NCBI GenBank assembly: GCA_034670405.1
Contig: JAXDDX010000072.1
Location: 1,860,001-1,924,000 of the forward strand
Length of the DNA stretch: 64,000 nt
DNA from: Hoplostethus atlanticus
Taxonomy: Eukaryota; Chordata; Actinopteri; Trachichthyiformes; Trachichthyidae
Direction: 5' to 3'
In this document: piece by piece, positions 46,001 through 59,132 of the stretch
Layout of the letters: each line of letters opens with the position of its first letter
Position numbering within the stretch: position 1 is the first letter of the stretch
The notes under the pieces: generated by a model
Told to the model about the DNA's origin: nothing
Seen by the model: only the letters and a program-made list of their open reading frames with translations
Databases searched by the model: none
Program-made: the position numbers and the translations under genes

Positions 46001-48805
46001 TTCCCTTAATATTTAGCATACACATGTAAAAGCAATACTCAGTTGACAGCAACCCATATAAACTCTTACCCTGACTATGAGAAACCTGTATAAAATACCT
46101 GGGATATTCCAGTATTACACTGTGTGCAGGTAAAGCAAGCCAGCGTGAGGAGTACCAGTGAGGGATTGGGGGTGACCCTAAATTAGATATATTACTGGGC
46201 TAGGAGATGATTAGCCCGCGATTTGAAAAGGCTAAGCTGAACAAACTCCCAGCCCCTTTTTACAAGGTACCTAGAGAGTGAAGAGTGACATTAAGCTCAT
46301 ATCCACCCCGCAAGGACGTAAGACTGAGAAATCCCCAAGGGAAATCACTAAGTGTTGGGAGTGTTGAGAAGATGTGGGGGGAAATGAAAGAAAGGAAAAG
46401 AGAGAAATCAGGTCTCAAACTGAAAAAGAAAACGTGAGAAAGAACAGGAAGCAGGCAAGAGAGTGAGAATAAGAGAAAAAACAGTTGACACAATCTCTTG
46501 ACTCAAATACAACTGCTGTCAGATATAATTAGACCAGCTTGTGTTTGCAGATGAGAACCGGGGCGTCGAGGACAGGGGTTCAGGTTGCTGAATGCCGTCG
46601 CCCCCGAAAATGAGTGTCCTCGGCTGGGTATGACCTGACACATTTCCAGCCTCTCCGTTTCTCCACGGCTCGGGAGGTTGTGTCTCAGGCGTGAGTCACC
46701 GGCTCTGGGGAAAACTGTTTGTTTAATGAGTCAACTTGTTGGCCCGCACTCCCCTGCAGCACAGAGCGGGAATTGTGCTGCAAAACATCCAACCGACTGG
46801 AATTGTTCGAAGCTTAGTCATTAGCGTAAGAGTATATGTGTAAAAATACAGGTGGTGTATACAGCAGGATGAGAAAGAGAAGTCGGGTTATGGTGCAAAG
46901 AAACCACGGCAGGTTTTTCACTGAAGCCCTGTAATGTTTGTGGCTCTCTTCAACAAGAGGGATTACAACAACAATCAACAAAGAGATTTACTTTATCGCG
47001 GCACTGTCCGAGAACGTTTCTAGCCGGGACAAACACACACAGCATAGGAAACATGGTGCGATGCCAAACCTACATCAGAGCAGCACTCTAATCTGATTCA
47101 ATCTATGGGATTAAAAGGGGAAAGCGACCACTATATGAGTCCATGTCAATATGTGTGAAATGAGCATATATAGGGCATATAAGGCTTTATAAGTCCCGGA
47201 CATTTCTGCTCGTTCTTGCACCGATGAGCTCATAAATAAATTATTCAAGCGTGTGTACTCAGGAACATATGTGCACTGGAGTCCTGCTGGCTGAACTGGG
47301 ACCATGCTGCTATGTTTACCCCGTGTACTTTGAGCTCATTGGACTACAGAAAAGAAAGAGGAATAGGTTAGAAATAACGTGGCATTCACGGGAATTGCAG
47401 AATAACGATTTTTACGGTGCATCATCTGAAATGTAGCTTTGACGAGAAGACCAAACCACTGAAGAGGTGTTGTACAGGCTGTAAAGTGTGAGATGAAGGA
47501 CACTGCAATGTTCACTAGCAATGCCTTTCCAGATCAACGAGCTGTATACATCATCTTCATCCATGCAAATCATACGTGGCCATTTCCTTTATAGATGGAC
47601 GGAAAGATAGGAAACCTTGAGGGAGCTTTCGGTCGCAGCAGAAACCTGATCTAAACACACACTGCAAGACTGCTACTTCCTCTGACTCACTCCAGCTGTC
47701 ATTAGTCCAAAACCATTCTCCCCCTCAAGGGCTTTTTGACAGATGTATAAATGTGATAGAAAACAATGGTGGAGGAGAGCATAATCCAGCCATCTGGGTG
47801 GTTGAGAGCATAGAGAAGGTGTGTGTGCGAGGCTCTGGCTGCGATGTAGTAACAGCAGCACGAGACCAGGATTATAAACCCCGGATTACACACAGATAAC
47901 ATAGAAATCCAGCAGTTGAATTTGGCCCAAGTCCTGGTTTCATTCAATTAGTTCCATCTAAAACAGTGCTCCGTGAAGCATCTGACTTACGTTCAAGCTT
48001 TCACATGTACAAATCGGTGGTTAATTGTGCATATTTAATCATCTCATGCACCATCATTGACGTCATTTTCATAGCTCTTACAATAACACGCGCAGTTTGG
48101 TGGCTACATTTATCCAAATGCACTAAATCCTTCAGATTCAGTCAGATAGATGATCAAAACATCCAAAAACTACTGTCATCATGTTGGCTAACAGCTCTGA
48201 ACACACACACATCAAAACGAGTAATTCTCATTACCACAGCCGCTTTTCAAAACAAGTCTTCAGCAAACTTCTCCCCATTTGAGCTGGAGAGTCAAGCAAT
48301 AGTAACAGTCTTGATAATGAAAAGCCCTCCACTCCCACACAACACCAAAAAAAAAAATAAAGAAAAAGTGTGATACCAAGTCATGGCTGCTTCAATTGGC
48401 GTTATTTGTGTCTAGCCACTATTACTATCATTAGCCATAATGAGATCAAGTGAGCATCTTGCAACGGGATCAAATAACGTACAGCAGTTTCTCATTCAAT
48501 ATCTTTAACATATAGGGGATCAATTGCTGAGAGTAGGTGTATCTGTTCAAATGGTGGATCTCTCATATGATGAAAGTGACACCGTCATGACTGACGTGGT
48601 CCAATTTGCTACGGCTTACAAGTCCTCCTGTATTGGTTCAGTTTCTGTCTCATTTGTTTAATAGGGTGTCACCTATGCCAACAATTTGCATTTGATGAAC
48701 AGCAAAACTGACAGAGTTGTTCAAATGTACCGACACACAACACTGCATACAAAAAGGCACACATGATTCACAAGGAAAGGAAAGAAAGTAACCCCACTTC
48801 TCTCA

Positions 48806-48894
48806 CTCTCACACACACTCTCACTCTCACACACACTCACACTCACACACACACACTCACACACACACTCACACACACACTCACACACACACAC
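48806..48894. repeat. interrupted (CA/CT) microsatellite
   Basis: CACTCTCAC and ACACACACTC units repeat irregularly. Confidence 0.9.
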
Positions 48895-51152
48895 TCTTCC
48901 TCCAGCTCATTGATTCAGTTTATAGAACTGAGTCACCTTCAAGTGGAGGCGTTTAATCTCAACAGCGCTGCAACATGACCCGAATTATCCCTTTACAGCC
49001 GTGGTGAGACTTAAATCCAAAAGCAAAGAAAAAATGAAATGTCCACCTGAGAACATGACCATGGGCCGTCAATATACTTCTGAGTCATAGGGAAGGAGTT
49101 ATTTCAAAGCTCGTTTCATCCCAGTCAATATGAAGTGGGATGCAAGGGAATGGAGAAGCCTTCAAATATATGTTTACTTCCCTCTCTCTGGTGAAACATT
49201 TGTTTTTGTGTTTTGTGCAGCGCAATTCTGCACAGCGTGAAGCAAGCTATTGGTCATCTGTGATGGCAGGCGTGGGACAGAGTTGATGCTTGAGGCACCT
49301 CTGTGTGACTCAAATTACCTGGTGATGCAGTCATAACACATAGGGTCAAAGCAAGGAGGCAGCTAAAGAACATTGAACAAAATGAGAATACCAAAAGGTA
49401 GGCTCACCACAGACATGTGCAATATCACCAAACCATCCTGACTTGGCAAAGGAAACAGATCCTGTACAGTCCCGCGGCCAGTCGGAAGCCATATAGTTTC
49501 TTTCTCCATATGAGAAGAGGGTTGTGGATGTGTATTCACACTGCAAGCAACACCAGCACCAACTCACGTTGGGTTATGTTGTACATATCTTATTTTTGGT
49601 GGTCAAAACTTGTAGCTGTATAAGTCTCACTACCACTGGCCACAATTACCCAGAACAGGAAATCAGGAAAGTTGCTCGCCGAGTGAACGCATGACGAGAG
49701 CTGTGTGAAAATTTGCAGCTAAGGCACATTCGTAGAATACAACTTTTACTTCATTCCATTAATTAGATACTGCTTAATAAAGAACCAATTTGATTTGTAG
49801 AAAATGCTGTACACTGTGTTGTAGTTTGATAGTGTACGGGTATAGAGGAGTTAAGTCTCCCCTCAGACACACTGACCTCAAAGGAACTTGGGCTCTTGAA
49901 GACCAGAGTACTTTCACCAAACCAAAATATGTTGTGGCATATTGCCAAAATTATCCTGACTTGATCACAAAACGAAAAAAGGCATTGAAAATAAAAAGGC
50001 AGTAATTGAAGACCCATGAAATCTTGATTCACATAAGACTTTAAGTGTACAATGTGTATTTTGTAAAGATATATGGGCTACAAGTGATTTCACACAATCA
50101 TTATAAACAAACTGGAGCATCCTGATTCCCCACCTAGAACCCCTGAGATGTAAAAACAGTGGAAATGCCACAGGGATCCCTGAATTTAACTGGAATTTCA
50201 GTGAAAGCCTGCTGTTTCTCTGCCCCGTCCAGCTCCATGTGGCAAAGCCACCATCTGTTTGGTCTCCCAGCACAGCCCAGTCACTCTAACATTTATTAGC
50301 ACAAAATGAGAAGAGAGCCAGAAATGTCCCGGCTACAAGGCCAGCGCTAGAAAGAAATCTGGAAACGTCAGAGGCAAAGCCAAAAAAAAAAACAAAGCAA
50401 CAAAAAAAAGACAACAACAAGCGAAATAAGGCAGGATGAAGGGATGAAAGAGGGATTAAGCTGGTTTTAACCACAACGCATTCAGCATGACAATAAGTGC
50501 ATTCAAATGTGTTGTGAGTGATGTGTAAATGAGAGCTTACAGAGATGGCATATTCACAACAGATGTAGCTGGAATACAACTGACTATGAGCATAGATAAT
50601 ACGCCACTTTTGTCCATTGTTGATTATTGATCATGTTTGAAACAAGTCGGTCAGAAATTCCAATGTTATTGATCAGGTCACCCAGGAAAACAAAGCTCAG
50701 CCAAGTCAGCTAAATGTGGCACTGTTCATGTCATGAACAATGTAAGAAATGACTTCATGCGTTATCTGGAGAGACTTGGGAGGACACTAGATTGAAGACA
50801 GACATGATTGCACAACCCAATCCGCTTGAGAACGTCTCCATTGCCAACGTGGCGTCTGTTTAATTTACAAACCCAGTACAAATCTGGGAATGTGTCACAA
50901 TAAAATGAGGGTGTATCTTATTCATTCCTTTGTGCGGGGGAAAAAAGAAGCCCGATTCTGAAGCTCTCTCTTTTCAAACATTCCCAAAGACAGGAATGTG
51001 ATGAGATCAAGGCTACTGCAAATATTCAGCTATCTGTGGGAGTCAAAGAAACCCACATGGACTGAACTAGATCAGATAAAAGGACACATGTATTGCTAGA
51101 ACAGGCATACATTCCTTTACGCGGAGTCAGTCACAATACCCACACATACTTT

Positions 51153-51265
51153 TTATAGAAATAAGGCTTTGTCCACCGCCTTGTCATCGGCCTTGGTGTA
51201 GTCGTGGTTACCCTCATGATGCATTTCCATGTTCTTGTTCAGGAGCACCCGGGGGCCAGGGACCT
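51153..51265 (-). CDS. orphan coding-like segment with stop (unidentified)
   Basis: Read on the minus strand after a CACAG acceptor, the frame gives VPGPRVLLNKNMEMHH and later DDKAVDKALFL followed by TAA. About 26 of the 33 codons before the TTATTTCTA tail end in G or C, in an AT-rich neighbourhood, and the product is hydrophilic. That pattern suggests selected coding sequence. No donor is needed, as it ends in a stop. I do not recognise the protein. It could be a terminal exon of camk2d (its phase fits splicing from exon 2), an exon of a nested gene, a retrocopy piece, or chance. Confidence 0.4.
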
Positions 51266-51268
51266 CTG

Positions 51269-54200
51269 TGACACCCATTAAAACACTCAGTACAACCTTA
51301 CATCCAAAACATTATATTAAAATCGCCCACACACTGTTCCCCTTTCTTTGCCTGACATCACCACTTCTCTCTGCACGCTGTACTCTTTTGTACTCCAACC
51401 TTTTTCTTTCACTCACTTTTTATTTCCTCAACCTCTTATTGTCCTCTTAACCCATCGTCCCTTTGCCGTAATCGCTCTCTCAAGAAAATCTCACGCCCAC
51501 GCGAAACACCATTAACCTCTGTCCGCATCACTTCTTTTCACTTCTCATTTCCTCTTTCCCCTATCTCCCGTCTCATTGTGTTTCCATCCCTCATTTAAAT
51601 CCGCTCCTTTCAAAAAGAGACCTTGTTTCCGTCCCAGTGCCAAGGATGTCTTTGTTCCATTGGAAGCCAATGGGCAGAGTTTATATTTGCAGACAGGTTT
51701 TCCTATTCAGTTGAGCCCTCTCGTGGTGGAGACTGATGTATTAATATTGGATCATTGGCCTCTGCAGAGTGCACTCAGGAGTCTCTTGCACTCATCATGT
51801 TAGTCATCTCTCAGTTTGATGACCCCTCTTCAGTTCCTTTCATCTCCACTACTACCGGGATCTCCTTCTTTGCTACATCAGGCTTCCATTTTCTCTCGGG
51901 CCACTTCATCTTTTGCTCTATTCTTTGATCACTGGTCAGATTTACAGTGACGTTTTCACCATTCATGAACTTTGATCAGTAGCTCCTGTCTCCCTCCTCC
52001 TCTACAAGATCCTTTTGCCATGTTTCATTTACCTATCACTGAAGCAGGAGCCCACCAACATTCATCTCTTTCATTATGCCTTGAAAATGTCGAAAGGTCC
52101 TGTTCGACATGGAGAACAGGTCCCGATTGGACATTTCACACTGGTGTTTTCATTACGCTTGGGGACCACTTGAAGTTGGGGAAGACACACTTGGTGACCA
52201 GTTGGATTTGGGGAACATACACTACCTGAGTTCTAATGCCACGCAACACCACAATCTCGTTGAAGAACAAATTCAAGGCAAGGGCTTCTTTCTAGACTCA
52301 CCATTTTGCATCATACAGGGAGAAACCCAGCGTGGAAGAGGAAGAGATACCAGTTTCTCCACTGACAGTAGCCTCAAGAGACCAGAATGCAGTGCGTGGC
52401 TGCATTGCAGACATGTTGAGTTTTGAGTGAGGGGTGTGACTCCTTGCTACTTGCTCTCGTCTGAAGTAGACAGGGCAGGTTGAGGGAAAGTGGGTACACC
52501 AAATAATAAAAATACAGCACTTGATCACAAAATAAGTATTGAACACCACAGATTGATGATATATAACAGTGTTAGAGTATCCAAGGGTGTAATTTTCTTC
52601 TAAATTCTTTAACCCTCACACACCACAAGATCATCTATACAATCAACCAAAGATTGCTGACATGGTCAGATCTTGAAAACCAGTTGAGATGCCAAATTAT
52701 GGCAGTAATTACGTAATGTCCCAAGCCTAAGGTCTGAAAAGTGTAAAGCGTGTCACCAGACACTGCTCATTCGACTCATTTGTGCTATTCTGTCCTCTAA
52801 AAAATTTTTTTTTGAAGCTGTAATTATTATGATATACATATAGGAGATGGATTCACTTCACCAGGTGAATTCAAGCATGGAGTCAAGCATGAAAATAATC
52901 ATGAAGATGAATAGCCTGCTGATTGAAGCTAGCATACATAGAAGTGTAATCAAATACGCAGCTTTTTCCTCACACTCTTATGTGTTTCTTTCTGTGTTGC
53001 TTTTTAACTTTTATTTATCCAGGGAAAGTCGACTGAGCAGCATGGTCTTTCAGCAACACCCTGCTTCACATTCATACAGTTCCACACATTCACAACTGCA
53101 GTCTGCTACTGATGGCTGCAGAGCAGCTCCACTGGGGGTTAAGGGCCTTGCTCGAGGGCAGTTCAACAGTACTTAATGAGTCAGGGGTGAGCGTTCCTCA
53201 TTCCTTTCCCCAGCCATATTTTCCCAGCAGGTCCTGCGATTCGAACCGGTGACCTTTTGGCCGAAAGCCAGCTTCTCAAACCTCTTGGCTACCACTTAAG
53301 GATGGCTGGCTCTGACAACATGACACATCAGTTACAGACAATCAAGCAATCCCTGGTCGTACAGCCATTCGGCACAAGGGAGAAAAGAACATAAGGAAGG
53401 CAGGAAATGAGAGACAAAACAAGAGCTGAAGAAGAATCAGTGCCTTTTTCGTGTTCCTGACAGCTTTTTGCCTCTGACGATGTACAATATGCATGTATTG
53501 TTGCAGAGCTATGACCTATACACCCAGAGAGACATTTGGCATCCTCAGTACAGTCCATTGATGTGGTAACCATTAATTGCCGAGGGAGAAACCTCAGAGT
53601 GCTGCTAACCCTAACAATGTAGGAAAAATCTCTCTGAACATTATCAACTAGTCTCAAAATGTTGATTTATCATGTTATCGTTAGTGTACGTGAGTTTTTA
53701 ACGGTCCTGGCTATGGTAAATGGCTATTGGCTCGACTCAATGGATTACGCACACTGAAAAATGGAAATCTCTCATTATGCTTATACAAACACGGAATACA
53801 AATAGCAGCTCCCTGCTTTGAAGGTGTGTAGGTGTGTGTGTGTTTACTCATCATTCGATACAGAGAGTGGATGTAAGCCATGCATGTGCCAACCCCCCTG
53901 GGATGCTTGTGCTACTGCTAAACTCATTAATGCAAAAAGAAAATCAGAGCGAGCATACAAGCAGAGGTTGCATATGAATCTTCCAAGTTGCAGTTGAAAC
54001 AGTTGTTTTTCATTGCATTTTTATTGTTTCATTGCTTGAACCTCGCCAAAAGAAGAACCTTCATTATATGCATTGCACGCATGGGTTTTACTCCCCTAGC
54101 TCATTTCTTTTTCACCTCTGCGGGATTGACTAGCATTCACATGAGGAAAGAGCTACCTGTTTTTTATTTTCCAAGGGCAAAGCACGGTGCAGGATGAAGC

Positions 54201-57200
54201 TGCACACCATCTAGCCACTTGCGAGCTGGAACAGCATTACAGGAATACGTAATACAAAAATCAGGGCTGGTCACCAACACATTTACACTCCACCCTTCTC
54301 TCCTCAGAGAGTCAGGGTGAACACACAGTTCCAAAGTTCAGAGGTTGATGCCATTAAAAATAACAACCTCCCTGTTCCCACCGAAAGAGAAAGAGAAAGC
54401 ACAAAGGAGGCAGACAGAGATCAGAAAGGACAGAGAGAAATGGGAAGATAAAAAGCGGGTCCCCGGCATATACAAGAATAAAAGAGCAACAAAGCTTCAG
54501 AGGGACAGAGAGGGCGTAACCTCCTGCTCTCAGAGAGCCAACAGAGTGGTTTATTAAACTGTAGGCGAGAACCTCTGGGTGCTGGCGTCTGTAGATTGAA
54601 GCACCCAGTCTGTCTGTCTGTCTGTCTGGCAGACAAAGAGGCCCTAATTAAAGCAGCCCCTCTGTCCCTCAAGTGGCTGGCCTACTTGGCTAAATGAGGA
54701 TTTAGACTGAAGCCCAAGGGGAATACTCCAATTTATCCCTCTGTTCAAATGAAAGGGGAGAAACACCAAGGGGGTGGGTGGTATCAATCAAAGAGGCACC
54801 TCATGGCTTGCATATACACAGCAGGGTGTGACAGATATAGTTTTTTTTTAAGGCTGATGCCAATATTTTTGGATTGAAGCTGCCAAGAGCTGATATTTTA
54901 CACCAATATTCAATATGTTTAAACTTTACCATATCCATCCAAGTTTTCCCCCAATAATGTTATTGTTGGAAGGGTGGAAAAGCCTTTGCTGAAACTGCAA
55001 AACCATGGGAACTACATCATGGGACAATCTAAAGTGAAACCAAGGATGATAATATTATTATTAATACATACATACGTACATACATGTGTGTAATTATTTA
55101 ATTAGAATCAATTCTACAATAAATATGTAATCAATCAAACTGCATCATATCCATCTTATCAGAGGTGGGTGACACTGACTGGCTGATATCTGATATTTAA
55201 TATCAGCCTGATATATTGGCAAACAAATACATCGAATCAAACTTTTCTTGAATCATCTCTTGCTTTTTACTTTATTTTCAGCCCTATATTTCCTGGGTAA
55301 AAGGGAGGGATTCTCTGTCTGTCTGACTGACTCGCCCACTGCTCATTATATAAGCATTGTTTGTGTGGCAAGCAGGCTGAGGAGGTGAGCTGATGGGGAA
55401 CTAACTAGCCAGGGTTGCGTAGCCCGGCACTCTCAAGGGTGTCAATGACAGATCTGAAAATAGAAAATCAACACCGCACACACTGGCCATGAAAAAAACA
55501 AATTACAGCAATAGGGACATTTTAGTTGGAGCAAAACCAAAATATTACGGCCTTTTATTAAATGTGATAACGGTCAGTCAGTGTCGTCCACGTCAGATAT
55601 AATGAAGTTACTCGTTGACCACAACTAGTCAATACGTTTTCACATCAGACCTTTCATCCTTTTATTTTTTTGAGCATCGGCATTGATGAAACCAGTTGAT
55701 CCATCAAGGCTTAAAACTGAGACTTGATTTCAGAGCGACTGAGTCACTAATCTGCAGATATCCATCCAGTGTTATTATTCCCTATGAGAGGAGACAAAGC
55801 AGCTAATCAATATTGATGAGGGTGCCTCGTCTGGGCTTTGATTGAGTGGGTGATAGCAAACAAGTTGGCTCACCACCAGCCGATGCATTTCATCATCAAT
55901 ACTAGAACTTTAATTGTATCTGATTAATTGACGCAATACATCGACACACTGCAAGAAATATGGATCTTAAGTCATTTAGTCTAGTGGTCTTAAAACAAAA
56001 GACAAGAGGTGTTTCAAGAATTTTCTTAAATCATGTGATGTCGTCTGAATTACTTGTCAAGATGGATCATTTTGCAGTGCAGAGGATAGGAACTGAACTG
56101 GTGAAACCGGGCTAGATCCTGGTCACCACGTCGACTGCACACACATTGAACCCCTGGTTTGATCGCATCACTGCAAATCTGTTTGTCAAGGCGATTCCCA
56201 TCGACCTGGCATCTAACGAATGGCGTTCTACTGCACGCTGTGTTCGTTTTATCATGCATCTTTCATGCTATTCATGCTCCCTTAGTTTCTCTCCCCCACC
56301 CCCCACCCCTCTTTCATTTTGTCCCCACTTCTCATCTCCATGTACTCAATATCTTGGACACAGTTGGCTAGAACAGAAATGGAAATATCACAAATTACCA
56401 TAAAGAAAAACCCTTGAATTATTAGTCTCTCTCCCTATTGTCGGTTGATTGATGGGAGTATTAGGCAGCCATACATGAAAATACCTTTGTGCCGGGAACC
56501 AGGGAGTCCTCCACTCCTGACAGCTGATCTATTAAATGGCAGTCTGATTTCCCACCATTTTTCATTCTCCCTCTCCTCTTTCTAATGAGATATTCTTAGC
56601 CTGCCTTGCACAGCCATGCATCAGTTATAAGAGGTTCAAGGTGCATGATAAAAACACTGTCATCACACCACTGTTAAACTTCAAAAATGGGGTGAATCTC
56701 TCTGGCTGGATGGACTGAATATGGCCATCAGGGGAACACTGCAGAATGCCATTTTGCAGGAAGCCTCAGTAGGCAGTAAAAACGGTTACAGACCCTTTAG
56801 TCTCACCTGAATTAATTATAGAGGATTCAACACAGAGACTGCTGCTGCTCAGGCACAAATCTATTCAGATTTACTGAGCACAGATGTAAACAAAAAAAAA
56901 AACAGAAAGGCAGGGAGATAAAATTGATGGGGAAAAAAAAAAACGAAAAAAAAAACAATCCTCCATCTGTTCTCCCCCTGGTGAAACAAACTGTGTCTAA
57001 GACTCAGGACAGAGAGAGAGAGAGAGAGAGATGGAAAAAATAGGACTTTATGTAGAGTGCATATATTTTTAGTATGGGCGGCCCCGGCTGAAATCACAAC
57101 CCCCCCAACACTGACGTTGCCATCATCACCTCCACACTGACAGTGGAGACAGGCAAAGAGTTGAAAGTAATAATTATTAACTGTATTTATAGAGCACTTT

Positions 57201-59068
57201 TCTACAACAAAGTGCTTCACAATCAAGACAGATTTTTAAAAAAAAGCACAGGAACAGGGTTACAAAAGAAAAAAAGAGCACAGGCAAAAACAACAAGGAA
57301 ACAGTAAACATGTTGCCCCCCGCGGATGATGCAGCCCCCCTCTGAGCCAATCAGGAACATATGTCACCCCGCCATCCTCCCTCAACAATTACAATTTTGA
57401 AAATGCCAGAGGTGAGATGCATCACTTTGCCAGGCTTCCTCAAAAGTCTGAGATATCGTGTGCGATTCACAGTGGTGCTAAGATATAAAAATGCAGCCAG
57501 ACAATAGCAATTACTGTTTGGAGACGGAGTTATAACATAAGAGACGAGAGAACTTAAGTAAAAGGGAGTAACACAGGGAAACTCTCTCGGGGGTGACTGA
57601 GCCATTACTTATGCTTGTGTGAATGGGTTTGTGTGAATCACTCGCCCCGACCATCCGTGGTCATAGGCCATACTGGTCAGCCAGGACCCCGGGGGATGAG
57701 CTGTGGTAGAGGATAAAATGACAAGACTGAAATACCACACCCACCCACACAGGGTTGGGGGCGGGATCAAGTCTCATTGACACAGTCTGGATATAAACCA
57801 CAGGGTCAGAGGTCAGGCCATCACCCCTGTCGCCGGGCTTACGGTGGACATAAAAAACAGTTGGGAACCAAGTTAGGCGTGTGGAGCTGTGTGTGTATGT
57901 GTGCGTGATTGAAAAAGATAACTTACAGGGCTCCCTGCAATTAAATTAAGTCAGGGCGACTGGAGAGTACACCAAAAATGGTCAATTTGAAATTCAGTAA
58001 ATGGACAGTATTGTTCTTTGTGTAGCTAAATGTGTCTCATCTGAGTGATTCATAGCACATTCTGACAGCATCAATTACACACACAATTAATGGAACTAAG
58101 CCTGGAATATACTTTGACACCTATATTACCCCCACAGTCTATGTTTAGCTCTCCATCTCTTTTGTTTCCATGGGAATGAAGAGTTCACAGTGAGCCACTG
58201 AGGCCTCGGGTAGTTTCAGGAACCAACAGATGAAATGGTACCGGCCCGAATCACAGCTTCAGTTTCCACGGCCTGGTTGGGGTTTTGTCATGGGATCATT
58301 TCCACTCCACCGCATCCAAATGTCACTAGGCCTGTGTTTAACCACTGCCCTAGTTTCCCCCCATACAAGGCTAGACTGTCACAGGAAACAGGCAGTACAT
58401 CTGGATAGTGTTTTAGTTACCTAGTCTGTGTGTGTACCAGTGTTAGGACTTTTATTTTGAAGGCTAAAGCTGTAACATCAACAGACCATTACCACATTAA
58501 TTTTGGGACATTAGCGTACACATCTGAGACCATCACCAAGATCTGCAGGCTCTATCGGTCACTGTATTACATTTTACATTGTGTGCCACCAGGTCGGATT
58601 TGGGTATACTGCTTTATGGCACAAAACCAGAAGACAGTGCTGTTCTTCCAATGCAAACACAGCAAGTAGCAATGCCTTTGTAACCGTGAGGAATGGGGAT
58701 TATGGGAAATGTGTACCTTATTTTGAGAAACACTAGCATTAACAGCATCACTGGCATCAGATAGAGGCTACCAATTGTCTCAACCATGGTCTCACTTGTT
58801 TACGGTAATTACACCAAAGGTATCACAATTAATTTTACAACAACGTATAGATATTTAAAAATGCTACGTGTAGCACCTTTAAGCGTTCAAAGAAACCACA
58901 GTATTGGTGCCTTTTTAGAACAGATACATTTTATCCAAAGTTTTTAATATGGGTCATCCCAGTGAGAATCAAGCCCCCAACTCTGGTATTGTTAGCGCTA
59001 TGCTCTACCCATTAAGCAAGGGGAATCACAAATGGATACAAAAAGAAACATGGGTTAGCAGAAAATGT
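51269..59068 (-). other. camk2d upstream intron, part 4
   Basis: No recognised gene. It contains a retroelement tail (about 53005-53300), a TCTG tetranucleotide tract (54607-54629), a GA tract (57010-57031), A-rich tracts (56890-56957), and several stretches of diverged fish-type repeats (for example 54840-55230 with repeated GATATT words). Confidence 0.6.
53005..53300 (-). mobile_element. LINE/SINE 3' tail copy, inverted
   Basis: TTTATTTATCCAGGGAAAGT and GGGGGTTAAGGGCCTTGCTC are reverse complements of words in the copy at 25573-25676. The segment continues to GATTCGAACCGGTGACC, which looks like a tRNA-type B box but lacks a complete tRNA. Confidence 0.6.
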
Positions 59069-59132
59069 GGTAACACTTTATTTGACAGTGTCATGACAGT
59101 CTTATGCACACCCCTTCAAATAAAGTGTTACC
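59069..59132. mobile_element. 64-bp miniature inverted-repeat transposon
   Basis: GGTAACACTTTATTTGA at 59069-59085 and its exact reverse complement at 59116-59132 enclose 30 bp. The flanks are GAAAATGT and GAAAATGC, a probable 8-bp target duplication (7 of 8) as made by hAT transposases. The GGTAACACTTTATTTGA terminus is familiar from vertebrate DNA transposons. Confidence 0.8.

Larger units (their letters stand above)
40350..51152 (-). other. camk2d upstream intron, part 3
   Basis: Mostly unassigned, AT-rich sequence. It contains CA arrays at 42886-42932, 43054-43084 and 48806-48894 (mixed CA/CT), a CA/CG tract at 44595-44632, a G13 run (43235-43247), and degenerate repeats around 42325-42640. 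No camk2d exon was recognised. Confidence 0.6.

Noticed and set aside
48806-48894. CRISPR-like regular repeats
   Set aside because: Simple CA/CT microsatellite in a vertebrate intron with no spacer structure.
53200-53300. tRNA gene suggested by GATTCGAACCGGTGACC
   Set aside because: Only a B-box-like part is present; no complete cloverleaf. It fits a retroelement tail better.
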